Source: Pseudomonas leptonychotis (GTDB lineage: Bacteria > Pseudomonadota > Gammaproteobacteria > Pseudomonadales > Pseudomonadaceae). From it: DNA of 64,000 nt. This document shows, in pieces, positions 24,749 to 32,671 of this stretch. A program made the translations under genes and the position numbers. Each line of letters opens with the position of its first letter. The first letter of the stretch is position 1. Under the pieces are notes generated by a model. The model did no database searches and was not told the origin of the DNA. It saw nothing but the letters and a program-made list of their open reading frames with translations. The stretch lies in the NCBI RefSeq assembly GCF_004920405.1, contig NZ_RFLV01000001.1:1550001-1614000 (forward strand), read 5' to 3'.

Positions 24749-24780
24749 ACCCTTAAGCGGCTAAGGCCGCTTAAGGGTTT
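24749..24780 (+). terminator. Terminator with a perfect 13-bp stem
   Basis: ACCCTTAAGCGGC (24749-24761) and its exact complement (24766-24778) flank a four-base loop, followed by TTTGTT. It starts 12 bases after the SUKH gene stop and overlaps the last codons of the convergent GntR gene, whose stop codon (24761-24763) lies in the hairpin. Confidence 0.85.
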
Positions 24781-25420
24781 GTTCGAGATCCAGCAGGTTC
24801 AGCAAAAATCGCGCGAAATAACTCAGGTCCTGCTCCATCGCCTGCCGCGCCGCCTTGGCGTCACCGGCTTCGATGGCGGCAAAGGCTTCTTCGTGAAAGT
24901 CATTCAAGCGCAGCGACAAATCGGCTTCCGTGAACAGTCGATTGAAGAACGGCCCAACCTGCAGCCACAACGATTCGATGCTGCGCAGCAACACGGGGTT
25001 GCCGCACGCGCTATACAGCTGCAGGTGGAACTGGCTGTTGGCATCAAGATAGGCCTGTACGTCACGCCGCTCGATGGCCTCGTCCATGCGCACTACGCAA
25101 CCGCGCAGCTCCGCTAGATCGGCGGTCGTCAGCCTGGGCGTGGCCAGCTCCACAGCCAAACCTTCCAGCCCCAGGCGTACCTGGAAAATATTCTGATACC
25201 GCTCTCGGGTCATCGGCGGTACACGCACCGAGCGCTGCGGCTCGCCTTCCAGCGCGCCCTCGGCGACCAAGCGCTGCAAAGCGGCGCGCACCGGCATCGG
25301 GCTGGTGCCCCAGGCAGCGGCAAGATCACGAATTTTCAAGCGCTCACCCGGCTGGAAACGTCCGGCCAGCAGGTCGTTGCGTATTTTTTGGTAGAGCTGT
25401 TCCTGCAGGTTATCAGCCAT
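24761..25420 (-). CDS. GntR-family regulator with FCD ligand domain
   Basis: A 219-residue FadR-subfamily regulator. The winged helix is at the N-terminus (QEQLYQKIRNDLLAGRFQPGERLKIRDLAAAWGTSPMPVRAALQRLVAEGAL) and an all-helical FCD domain follows, with metal/ligand-type histidines (ANSQFHLQLYSACGN, NDFHEEAFAAIEAGD). It diverges from the aminotransferase and glutamine synthetase-like genes, and two identical palindromes lie in the shared upstream region, so it probably controls them and itself. The ligand is likely an amino-group compound handled by those enzymes; this is inferred. Confidence 0.9.
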   Translation of the reverse strand: MADNLQEQLYQKIRNDLLAGRFQPGERLKIRDLAAAWGTSPMPVRAALQRLVAEGALEGEPQRSVRVPPMTRERYQNIFQVRLGLEGLAVELATPRLTTADLAELRGCVVRMDEAIERRDVQAYLDANSQFHLQLYSACGNPVLLRSIESLWLQVGPFFNRLFTEADLSLRLNDFHEEAFAAIEAGDAKAARQAMEQDLSYFARFLLNLLDLEQTLKRP

Positions 25421-25564
25421 ACGCTCAGTATCCCTGCGGCGGCGCGGGAAGCTGGCGGCAGGTCAAACTACAGTTACGCATAAAAAAGGGCCTCATCAGT
25501 TAGGAGCGTGCGCAGTGTAACGCGCGTCTAAATTTGTGTCCTCGCGGACGGCTCATGACATTTA

Positions 25565-25574
25565 TGTGATCACA
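25565..25574. promoter_or_regulatory. TGTGATCACA palindrome, distal copy (probable GntR operator)
   Basis: A perfect ten-base palindrome in the context ATGTGATCACAAA, shared with the copy at 25628. It lies about 145 bases before the regulator start and 102 before the aminotransferase start. FadR-type GntR proteins bind short palindromes of this kind. Confidence 0.7.
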
Positions 25575-25627
25575 AATACAGTAAATCAGCACTAAAATCC
25601 TGAATTAACTCCGCCTATTTACCAAAA

Positions 25628-25637
25628 TGTGATCACA
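25628..25637. promoter_or_regulatory. TGTGATCACA palindrome, proximal copy (probable GntR operator)
   Basis: An identical copy of the palindrome at 25565, with the same flanks (ATGTGATCACAAA). Centre-to-centre distance is 63 bases, six helical turns, which puts both sites on the same DNA face. It ends 38 bases before the aminotransferase ATG, a repressor position. Confidence 0.72.
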
Positions 25638-25675
25638 AACTAATATGAGCCACGATTTTGAGTGAGGTGTTCAAC

Positions 25676-27067
25676 ATGACTGCCAGTGGTATCAGCCCAT
25701 CCGCCGTAGAAGCCTTCGCCAGCCGCGAGCGCGAGCGTTTTATCGCGCGCAATCCGAAATCCGTGGCCCTGGCCGAGCGGGCGCGCCACTCGTTGTATGG
25801 CGGTGTGCCGATGCACTGGATGGCCGACTGGTCGACGCCCTGCCCATTATTCGTCGAGCGCGCCAAAGGGGCGCGCTTCTATGACGTCGATGGCCATGAG
25901 TACATCGACTTCTGCCTGGGCGACACCGGCAGCATGTTCGGCCACTCACCGGACCCAATCGCCAAGGCCATTGCCGAACAAGGCAACAACGGCTTGACCA
26001 CCATGCTCCCGGGTGAAGACGCGGTAGTCTGCGGCGAGCTGCTGGCCGCGCGCTTCGGCCTACCGTTCTGGCAAGTCACGGCCACCGCCACCGACTCCAA
26101 CCGCTACGTGCTGCGTTGGGCCCGCGCGATTACCCAGCGCAATACCCTGTTGGTGTTCGACGGCTGCTACCACGGCACCGTGGATGATGTGATGGTGCGC
26201 TGCATCGATGGCGAAACCGTGCCGCGCAGCGGGTTGATCGGCCAGGCCTATGACCTGACTCAGCACAGCCGCTCGATCCCGTTCAACGATGTCGCGGCGC
26301 TGGAAGCTGCACTCGCCCAGGGTGATGTCTGCGCCCTGCTCTGCGAGCCGGCGATGACCAATATCGGCATGGTCCTGCCGGAGCCGGGCTTTATGCAGCA
26401 ATGCCGCGAGCTGACCCATAAATACGGCGCGTTGCTGATCATCGACGAGACCCACACCATTTCCACCGATATCGGTGGCTGCACGAAACTGTGGGACCTT
26501 GATCCGGATTTCTTCGTGGTCGGCAAACCGATTGCCGGCGGCGTGCCGTGCGGCATTTTCGGCTGCAGTGCGGCGATGGCCGAGGCCATGACCGCCGCAC
26601 GTCAACGCGCCAGCGAAGGCAGCCACGGTCATGGCCACAGCGGCATGGGCACCACGCTTTCCGCCAACGCCCTGGCCATGCACTGCATGCGCGCCAACCT
26701 GGAACAGGTGATGACCGAGGCCGCCTACGCGCACATGCTGCCATTGGCCAAACGCCTGGCCGATGGCTTCCGCAGCCTGATCGGTAAGCATGACCTCAAA
26801 TGGTCGGTGACCGAGCTGGGCGCACGCAGCGAATTCCAGTTCTGCCCACAGTCGCCGAAGACCGGGGCCGAGGCCGAAGCGGCGTTCCACGACGAACTGC
26901 AGATGGCCCTGCACCTGTACCTGATCAACCGCGACATCCTGATCACCCCGTTCCACAACATGACCCTGTGCTGCCCGAGCACTACAGCGGACGATGTGGA
27001 CAAGTTGATCGATATGCTCGACCAGGCCTTGACCGAGCTGCTGGCCATTCCCGACGCGCGCGAGTAA
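25676..27067 (+). CDS. Class III PLP aminotransferase
   Basis: A 463-residue fold-type I, class III PLP enzyme related to glutamate-1-semialdehyde aminomutase and omega-amino-acid transaminases. The PLP lysine is K284 in VVGKPIAGGVPCG, with the upstream IIDETHT motif for the pyridine-nitrogen aspartate/glutamate contact and YDVDGHEYIDFCLGDTGSMFGH near the start. ATG at 25676 is preferred over TTG at 25658 because GAGG precedes it. Pairing with a gamma-glutamyl-ligase-type glutamine synthetase downstream suggests a catabolic pathway for an amine or amino acid. It is not HemL of heme synthesis: the HemL length and start differ and the context is catabolic. Confidence 0.88.
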   Translation: MTASGISPSAVEAFASRERERFIARNPKSVALAERARHSLYGGVPMHWMADWSTPCPLFVERAKGARFYDVDGHEYIDFCLGDTGSMFGHSPDPIAKAIAEQGNNGLTTMLPGEDAVVCGELLAARFGLPFWQVTATATDSNRYVLRWARAITQRNTLLVFDGCYHGTVDDVMVRCIDGETVPRSGLIGQAYDLTQHSRSIPFNDVAALEAALAQGDVCALLCEPAMTNIGMVLPEPGFMQQCRELTHKYGALLIIDETHTISTDIGGCTKLWDLDPDFFVVGKPIAGGVPCGIFGCSAAMAEAMTAARQRASEGSHGHGHSGMGTTLSANALAMHCMRANLEQVMTEAAYAHMLPLAKRLADGFRSLIGKHDLKWSVTELGARSEFQFCPQSPKTGAEAEAAFHDELQMALHLYLINRDILITPFHNMTLCCPSTTADDVDKLIDMLDQALTELLAIPDARE

Positions 27068-27093
27068 CTCATCGTTGAACCTCGACCGCACCT

Positions 27094-27140
27094 GTGGGAG
27101 GGGCTTCAGCCGCGACAGTCGCCGCTGAAGCGCCTCCCAC
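27094..27140. repeat. REP-type palindrome, GTGGGAGGGGCTTCAGCCGCGA family
   Basis: GTGGGAGGGGCTTCAGC and its near-exact inverted copy GCTGAAGCGCCTCCCAC form a long hairpin. It lies between the aminotransferase and glutamine synthetase-like genes. A second member of this family is at 50519-50575. Confidence 0.8.
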
Positions 27141-27181
27141 GGGATGAATAGCGCCCACACGACCCAATACGAGATCCGACC

Positions 27182-28549
27182 ATGCAATTCGCCAACCCTC
27201 AGGAAGCCCGCGACTTCCTCGCCGCCCACCCGCAAGTGCGCAGCATCGAGCTGATGCTGATCGACGCCAACGGCATTCCCCGCGGCAAGCTGCTGCACCG
27301 CGACGAGCTGCTGGCCATCTACGAGAACGGCCGGCCGCTGCCCAGCTCGATCCTGGCGCTGACCATTCAGGGCGAAGACGTGGAAGAAAGCGGCCTGGTC
27401 TGGGAGGTGGCCGACGCCGACTGCTGGACCTATCCGCTGCCCGGCAGCCTGACCCTGCAACCCTGGCGCAGCACACCGACCGGCCAGCTGCAGGTAAGCA
27501 TGCACCCGACCCAAGGAATGCCTGCTGCGCCGGCCGATCCAAGGCATGTGCTGATCCGCGCCATCGACCGGCTCAAGGCCGACGGTTACCACCCAGTAAT
27601 GGCGGTGGAGCTGGAGTTCTACCTGCTGGACAAGCAGCGCGACGCCAACGGTCGCCCGCAACCGGCGCTACAAGCCAACGGCGTGCGCCCGCAGGCACCG
27701 CAGGTGTATGGCGTGTACGAGCTGGAACAACTGCAGCCCTTCCTTGACGACCTCTACGCCGCCTGCGAAGTGCAGGGCCTGCCGGTGCGCACGGCGATTT
27801 CCGAGTACGCCCCCGGCCAGCTCGAACTGACCCTGGAACACCGCTTCGATGCCCTGCAGGCAGTGGATGAAGGCGTGCGCTACAAGCGCCTGGTCAAGGG
27901 CGTGGCCAACAAGCACGGGCTGCAAGCCTGCTTTATGGCCAAGCCGTTCGGCGACCAGGCCGGCAACGGCCTGCATATGCACGTCAGCCTGGCCGACGCC
28001 GAGGGAAATAACCTGATGGCATCCGAAGACCCTCATGGCACCCCGCTGCTCAAGCATGCCATCGGCGGCATGATGGCGACGCTCAACGACGCCCTGGCGA
28101 TTTTCTGCCCCAACGCCAACTCGTTCCGCCGCTTCCAGGCCAACAGCTACGCGCCGCTGGCCAAGAGCTGGGGGGTGAACAACCGCACCGTATCCTTCCG
28201 CGTACCCGGCGGCCCGTCCAACAGCCGGCATGTCGAACACCGCATCTGCGGCGCCGACGCCAACCCCTATCTGGCAGCCGCGGCGATCCTTTCCGGTATC
28301 CATCACGGCATCCAGAACCAAATCGATCCAGGCGAGGAAATCATCGGCAACGGCTATGAACAGGTGCGCGAAACCCTGCCGACCGACTGGCTGACCGCTC
28401 TGCGCGCGCTGGAAAACTCCAGCTGGGCCAAACAGGCGCTGGGCGAGGAATTCCTCAAGGTGTTCCTGGCGATCAAATGGAATGAATTTCGCCAGTTTAT
28501 GGGCGAAGTTGGCGAGCAGGACTGGCGCTGGTACCTGACCCACGCCTGA
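27182..28549 (+). CDS. Glutamine synthetase-like gamma-glutamyl ligase
   Basis: A 455-residue glutamine-synthetase-fold enzyme. The N-terminal beta-grasp contains LMLIDANGIPRGK and the catalytic part AVELEFYLLD (metal site), GNGLHMHVSL, FRVPGGPSNSRHVEHRICGADANPYLAAAAIL. These features and length resemble gamma-glutamylpolyamine/ethanolamine ligases (PauA/PuuA/GlnT types) more than GlnA. It likely adds glutamate to an amine with ATP as first step of its breakdown, working with the upstream aminotransferase under the GntR regulator. The particular amine is unknown. Confidence 0.85.
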   Translation: MQFANPQEARDFLAAHPQVRSIELMLIDANGIPRGKLLHRDELLAIYENGRPLPSSILALTIQGEDVEESGLVWEVADADCWTYPLPGSLTLQPWRSTPTGQLQVSMHPTQGMPAAPADPRHVLIRAIDRLKADGYHPVMAVELEFYLLDKQRDANGRPQPALQANGVRPQAPQVYGVYELEQLQPFLDDLYAACEVQGLPVRTAISEYAPGQLELTLEHRFDALQAVDEGVRYKRLVKGVANKHGLQACFMAKPFGDQAGNGLHMHVSLADAEGNNLMASEDPHGTPLLKHAIGGMMATLNDALAIFCPNANSFRRFQANSYAPLAKSWGVNNRTVSFRVPGGPSNSRHVEHRICGADANPYLAAAAILSGIHHGIQNQIDPGEEIIGNGYEQVRETLPTDWLTALRALENSSWAKQALGEEFLKVFLAIKWNEFRQFMGEVGEQDWRWYLTHA

Positions 28550-28575
28550 GTAGCGGTTGACGATTCGCTACGCGT

Positions 28576-28603
28576 TGCGCCCGGCTGGGCTTACCCGGGC
28601 GCA
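28576..28603. terminator. Hairpin after the glutamine synthetase-like gene
   Basis: TGCGCCCGG and CCGGGCGCA pair exactly over nine bases with a ten-base loop, 27 bases past the stop codon. No T run follows, so it may be a repeat-derived hairpin that protects mRNA ends rather than an intrinsic terminator. Confidence 0.45.
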
Positions 28604-28702
28604 GCAAGCCCCTTGCTTATGGTTTGCCGCAACCAGTACCGTGACGCCCATAGCGCGCAACCTTGCAGCATTTAGCGCGATCAACCCGTCATAGAGTGCC
28701 CT

Positions 28703-29188
28703 ATGCAAGCCGGAACCGCCCAGCTGTCGATGACCGTCCTGATGACTCCGGACAACGCCAATTTTTCCGGCAATGTCCACGGCGGCACCCTGCTCAAATA
28801 CCTCGATGAAGTGGCTTACGCCTGCGCCAGCCGCTATGCCGGCACCTATGTGGTGACGCTTTCAGTGGATCAGGTGATTTTCCTTGAGCCGATTCATGTT
28901 GGCGAACTGGTGACCTTTCTCGCGTCGGTCAACTACACCGGGCGTACGTCAATGGAAGTCGGCATCAAGGTGATCACGGAAAATATCCGCGAGCGCTCGG
29001 TACGCCATACCAACAGCTGCTTTTTCACCATGGTTGCGGTCGATGAAGAGCGAAAGCCGGTCGTCATCCCCGCCCTGATTCCTGAAACGCCTGACGGCCT
29101 GCGCCGCCAGCGGCAAGGCCTGCAACGCCGGCAGATTCGCCACGAACTGCAACAGCGTTACCAGGCGCTTAACGAAGCTGAAGGCTAA
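28703..29188 (+). CDS. Acyl-CoA thioesterase, hotdog fold
   Basis: A 161-residue YciA/ACOT-type thioesterase that cleaves acyl-CoA to free acid and CoA. PDNANFSGNVHGGTLLKYLDEVAYACASRYAG is the hotdog active-site helix region, and VTENIRERSVRHTNSCFFTMVAVD the second conserved strand block. The C-terminal tail (LRRQRQGLQRRQIRHELQQRY) is basic and helical. The stop codon is immediately followed by the ATG of the DUF3301 gene, so the two are co-transcribed. Confidence 0.9.
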   Translation: MQAGTAQLSMTVLMTPDNANFSGNVHGGTLLKYLDEVAYACASRYAGTYVVTLSVDQVIFLEPIHVGELVTFLASVNYTGRTSMEVGIKVITENIRERSVRHTNSCFFTMVAVDEERKPVVIPALIPETPDGLRRQRQGLQRRQIRHELQQRYQALNEAEG

Positions 29189-29593
29189 ATGATCGACCTC
29201 TTCGATGTATTTCTGCTGATGCTGTTCGCCACAGCTTGCGCCTGGCTATGGCACGCCCATGGCTTACGCGAACGGGCACTGAGCCTGGTGAAACAGCACT
29301 GCGCCAAGGCCGATATCGAGTTGCTCGATGAGAACGTGGCACTGCGCCGGCTCGCCCTGCTGCCCGATGCACGAGGGCGCAAGCGGTTGGCACGGGTTTA
29401 CGGTTTCGAGTTCACCGTAACCGGGGAACAGCGGCATGTCGGTAGCATCATCATGTTTGGCCAGCAGCTAGGGCGTATTGAGCTGGCCGCCCACCCGTTT
29501 CGTGAGCCGCCCACGCCCAGCGCACAGGTGATCGAGATGCAGCAATGGCGCAGCCAGCGGCAGAACCCCGATGAAGACATTACGCCACACTAA
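29189..29593 (+). CDS. DUF3301 family membrane-anchored protein
   Basis: A 134-residue protein with one N-terminal membrane segment (IDLFDVFLLMLFATACAWLW), then HGLRERALSLVKQHCAKADIELLDENVALRRL and YGFEFTVTGEQRHVGSIIMFGQ, the conserved core of DUF3301. Function unknown. It starts directly after the thioesterase stop codon (TAAATG), which makes translational coupling likely. Confidence 0.85.
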   Translation: MIDLFDVFLLMLFATACAWLWHAHGLRERALSLVKQHCAKADIELLDENVALRRLALLPDARGRKRLARVYGFEFTVTGEQRHVGSIIMFGQQLGRIELAAHPFREPPTPSAQVIEMQQWRSQRQNPDEDITPH

Positions 29594-29655
29594 AAGCCGC
29601 TAGAACGGGGTAGCGCATCACCACCCCGCCCGCCCAAACGCGTAAGCACACAGGT

Positions 29656-30027
29656 TTACTGGCGCGGCTCAGCGGCGACCAACGCCGCCCAATACAGCAG
29701 CACCTGTTGCCATTGCAGGCGGCAGCCATATGTCATCGGCCTATGCAGCCAACGGCATTTCAGCCGATGCCAACGACCCGCCTGCTGATGGCGTCGACAT
29801 CCCGCCACTAGCCACTGCGGATCAAAACCATCCCACACACCCGCCGTCGTCCAATGGTTTGCCCAGACCTGCGGGGCCACCTCATATTGAAAAATATGCT
29901 GTAGCTGCTCAGCGCAAAATCCACTGCCATGCAGTTGTCGGGCGATATAGCGCAGAGTGGGTTCCGTCAGATCGGTGTCCAGCCATAGCTCAGACAGCGC
30001 CAGCCAGACCTCTTCGCGACTGACCAT
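29656..30027 (-). CDS. Small hypothetical protein, tryptophan-rich
   Basis: A 123-residue protein beginning VSREEVWLALSELWLDTDLTEPTLRYIARQL and containing ten tryptophans. The N-terminal part resembles a family of short uncharacterised proteobacterial proteins, possibly DUF7079-like, but I cannot confirm this. It has no signal peptide. It lies five bases downstream of the alpha/beta hydrolase gene on the same strand, so the two are probably one transcript. Confidence 0.65.
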   Translation of the reverse strand: MVSREEVWLALSELWLDTDLTEPTLRYIARQLHGSGFCAEQLQHIFQYEVAPQVWANHWTTAGVWDGFDPQWLVAGCRRHQQAGRWHRLKCRWLHRPMTYGCRLQWQQVLLYWAALVAAEPRQ

Positions 30028-30032
30028 CAGCG

Positions 30033-30911
30033 CTAATCACGCTGCAATAGAAAATGCACCACGCGGGCAGCACTTACGTCCGGTTGCTCCTGCATAAAGC
30101 AGTGCCCGCCCGGCATTACATGCGCGCTGACCTGGGCATTGCTGGCGCACCAGCGCGCCACGGACTTGGCCACAAAAGGGTAACTGCGCTGGCCATAAAG
30201 CACTTGGGTCGGCGTTGTCACCTTGCCCAATGATGGCCACAGGCGCTTGGGGAAGGAGCTGAAAATATCCGCTTCACGGCTCGGCCGGCACTTCAACTCG
30301 ACGCCCTTATCACTGTCCTTCAGCGCATGTTGGATATAGGCGGCAAAGGCCTCCTCGGTCCAACCGCGAAACATCCCACGGCCGTGCAAGGCAGCATGCG
30401 CAGCGGCGCGATCCGGCCAACTGCTACGACGTTTCAGCGCCTTGCTGGCCATAGTGGTGCGCCGACTCAGGCCGACCACATCGGACAATGCCATCACCCC
30501 GATCATCGCCGGGCTGAACAACACCGGGTCAAGCAGCACCGCGCGCTGGAACAGTTGCGGCTGCTGGGCCAGCATCAGGCTGGTCAATACGCCGCCAAAG
30601 CTATGGCCCAAGGCAAAGCACGGTGCGCTGCCGAATATCCCACGACCGGCTTCGAAGGCCTCGACCGCCAGCTCGGCGCTGCGATTCCAGCCATGGAAGC
30701 GCCCGCCATGATCACTCTCGCCATGGCCCTGCACATCGCACAGCCACAGATCGAAATCCTCGGCCAAGCGCTGTAACAACGGCGTGTAAACCCGCCCGCA
30801 GTAACCATTGCCATGCAGAAAATGCAGCACGGGCTTACCCGAAGCCGGCGTATGCCAACCACGCAGGGTGAAGCCGGCAGAGCATTCATGGGACCAAGGT
30901 TGAAGATTCAT
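30033..30911 (-). CDS. Alpha/beta hydrolase
   Basis: A 292-residue alpha/beta-hydrolase. The oxyanion region is HFLHGNGYCGRVY, the nucleophile elbow GHSFGG (Ser in LGHSFGGVLTSLML), and the catalytic histidine is likely in VMPGGHCFMQEQP. No signal peptide. Substrate unknown; lipase-, esterase- or epoxide-type activity is possible. It shares a transcript with the small gene downstream. Confidence 0.87.
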   Translation of the reverse strand: MNLQPWSHECSAGFTLRGWHTPASGKPVLHFLHGNGYCGRVYTPLLQRLAEDFDLWLCDVQGHGESDHGGRFHGWNRSAELAVEAFEAGRGIFGSAPCFALGHSFGGVLTSLMLAQQPQLFQRAVLLDPVLFSPAMIGVMALSDVVGLSRRTTMASKALKRRSSWPDRAAAHAALHGRGMFRGWTEEAFAAYIQHALKDSDKGVELKCRPSREADIFSSFPKRLWPSLGKVTTPTQVLYGQRSYPFVAKSVARWCASNAQVSAHVMPGGHCFMQEQPDVSAARVVHFLLQRD

Positions 30912-30995
30912 AGCCGGCTCACTGTTTTCTGGCCCGCCAGTTTACTGCGCCGTAAGCCTGCCGCCGAGCTTCGACGAAAAGTCATTTTTAACGCG

Positions 30996-31028
30996 GTGTA
31001 GCAATAACCCGAAGGGTGATTGCTACAC
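30996..31028. repeat. Long perfect hairpin between two hydrolase genes
   Basis: GTGTAGCAAT (30996-31005) and ATTGCTACAC (31019-31028) pair exactly; inside, ACCC and GGGT pair around GAA. No T tract follows on either strand. It may be a repeat or an RNA structure. Confidence 0.5.
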
Positions 31029-31040
31029 ATGAAGTGGCAT

Positions 31041-31063
31041 AAAAAATGAGCACCCGCAGGTGC
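31041..31063 (-). terminator. Rho-independent terminator after the second hydrolase gene
   Basis: On the minus strand, stem GCACC/GGTGC with a four-base loop followed by TCATTTTTT (A run at 31041-31046). It lies 25 bases beyond the stop of the gene at 31088-31873. Confidence 0.75.
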
Positions 31064-31087
31064 CCGAATGCCCACACTCACCTCCAC

Positions 31088-31873
31088 CTATTGTTGAGCG
31101 CGAATAAACCGCTCAAGTAGGGTATTCAATTGCTCGGGTTGATCCAGCGGCGTGGCGTGCCCCGAGTTACTCACCACCTGCAGTTCGGCATTGCGCAGCG
31201 CAGCGACATAGGCCTGTTTGTAGGCCAATGGCGTGTAATCACGATCGCCAGCAACGATCAGCATCGGCGTGTCCACGCCATTGACGGCCGGCAACGCCGT
31301 CCAGCCAAGAATTGCGCGAATCGCATGCAGGTAGGACACCGGATCGTTTTCACCAATGCGCATGGCGGTGCGGCGGCGCAATTCACTCTGCTCGGCATAA
31401 GGAAACAGCTTGCGCGCCAGCAGACGACCCATGGTTTTCAAACCGAGCAGACGGATCAGCGCCAGACGCAGCAGCACCTTGCCGCGCAACGCCCAGGAAT
31501 CCAGCGGGAAGCTCGGCGCGCTGTTGATCGCCACCAGGCGCCCAACCAGTTCTGGCTGCTGCGCCAACAACTGGAAGCCGACCATACCGCCCATGGAAAT
31601 GCCCACCAGCACACAGCCTTGAATAGCCTGGAAGCGAATAAACTCACCCACATCCTCCGCCAGTTCGGCCACGCTAACCGGCTCACGCAGGGGCTCGCTG
31701 GCACCATGGCCGCGCAGATCGAGGGCGAACACTTCAGCAAAGCGCGACAGTGCCTCAATTTGCGGCTGCCAGTCCTGCCAGGATGAGCCCAGACCATGCA
31801 GCAACAGCACCGGTATTCCCTGGCCTTTGCGGATATAGGCGCAGCGGCCACTTTTCAATTGAATATAATGCAC
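31088..31873 (-). CDS. Alpha/beta hydrolase, 3-oxoadipate-enol-lactonase-like
   Basis: A 261-residue alpha/beta-hydrolase: oxyanion motif LLLHGLGSSWQDW, acid-type strand VFALDLRGHGASEP, nucleophile GISMGGMVGFQLLAQQPE, aspartate in MLIVAGDRDYTPL and histidine in VSNSGHATPLDQPEQ. The start is GTG at 31873 because AAGGAG lies seven bases upstream of it; a longer frame to 31930 lacks this. It is divergent from the TetR gene at 32051, which may regulate it. The substrate is not known, but the neighbouring envelope genes hint at an ester or lipid. Confidence 0.85.
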   Translation of the reverse strand: MHYIQLKSGRCAYIRKGQGIPVLLLHGLGSSWQDWQPQIEALSRFAEVFALDLRGHGASEPLREPVSVAELAEDVGEFIRFQAIQGCVLVGISMGGMVGFQLLAQQPELVGRLVAINSAPSFPLDSWALRGKVLLRLALIRLLGLKTMGRLLARKLFPYAEQSELRRRTAMRIGENDPVSYLHAIRAILGWTALPAVNGVDTPMLIVAGDRDYTPLAYKQAYVAALRNAELQVVSNSGHATPLDQPEQLNTLLERFIRAQQ

Positions 31874-32050
31874 GGCCAAACTCCTTCTAATAATAACCAG
31901 GGCACTAATTAACCTGCCCTCCTGAACCACTGCGGTTATCAGGAAACAACTAATAAATATATTCAGTTTGCCAACTTAGTTATTACGCTGACGTTTGCCT
32001 TATTGCGCCGAAAAATCTAGAATCGGCCTGCTTCGTATAGAGAACTCCTA

Positions 32051-32671
32051 ATGAACAGCATTTCCAGCCCAACTCAGGCTCGCAGTAAAAAAGCCTTAGA
32101 ACGCTTCCTTAACGTGGCTGCCGAATTGCTTGCGGACAATCGCTTCGAAGACACCGGCATTTCCCAGATTGCGCAACTGGCCGAATCCTCGGTAGGCACT
32201 TTCTATCGTCTGCTGGGCGACAAAGACGTGCTGCTCTACGCCGTACACGAGCGCTTTGTTGAGCAAGGCCGCAGCGCTATCGATGCCCTGGTCGCCGACC
32301 TCAGCCACAGCGACCTGCCTGTGGCCAAGCAGATCGAGGGGTTTATCCAAGGCATGATCGATCTGTTCGCCGGGCACGAAGGTCTGCTGCGCGCCCTGGT
32401 TCGCCGCAGCTCCGCCGATCTGCAATTTCGCCAGCGCTTCCACCAGCTCAATGCCTATATCGGTCAGACCTTCTGTCGCATCGTCCTGACCCGCCAAAGC
32501 GAATTCGGCCACCCACAACCGCAACAAGCCGCCGATCTTTCCGCGCATATGCTGCTGGCCAGCATGAATTACCTGACCATGGTTGGGACGCTCGGTGAAA
32601 CTCCCCGGGAAGTTATCCCCGGAGAACTTTCCACACTCATCTGCAATTATCTGGAAGTTGCCAAACATTAA
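32051..32671 (+). CDS. TetR-family regulator
   Basis: A 206-residue TetR-type regulator: N-terminal helix-turn-helix (RSKKALERFLNVAAELLADNRFEDTGISQIAQLAESSVGTFYRLLGDKDVLLY) and a variable all-helical ligand domain. It is divergent from an alpha/beta hydrolase gene and convergent with the DUF1329/DUF1302 operon, with the stop codons overlapping. It could control either, and a 28-bp palindrome upstream of the DUF1302 gene is a candidate site. Confidence 0.85.
   Translation: MNSISSPTQARSKKALERFLNVAAELLADNRFEDTGISQIAQLAESSVGTFYRLLGDKDVLLYAVHERFVEQGRSAIDALVADLSHSDLPVAKQIEGFIQGMIDLFAGHEGLLRALVRRSSADLQFRQRFHQLNAYIGQTFCRIVLTRQSEFGHPQPQQAADLSAHMLLASMNYLTMVGTLGETPREVIPGELSTLICNYLEVAKH

Noticed and set aside
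25565..25637. CRP/Vfr sites
   Set aside because: CRP-type sites have TGTGA and TCACA separated by six bases; here the halves are contiguous, which fits a GntR palindrome better.
26060..27661. A 533-codon open frame on the minus strand
   Set aside because: It lies opposite the aminotransferase and ligase genes, which have clear motifs; long antisense frames are common in GC-rich coding DNA and its translation shows no family features.
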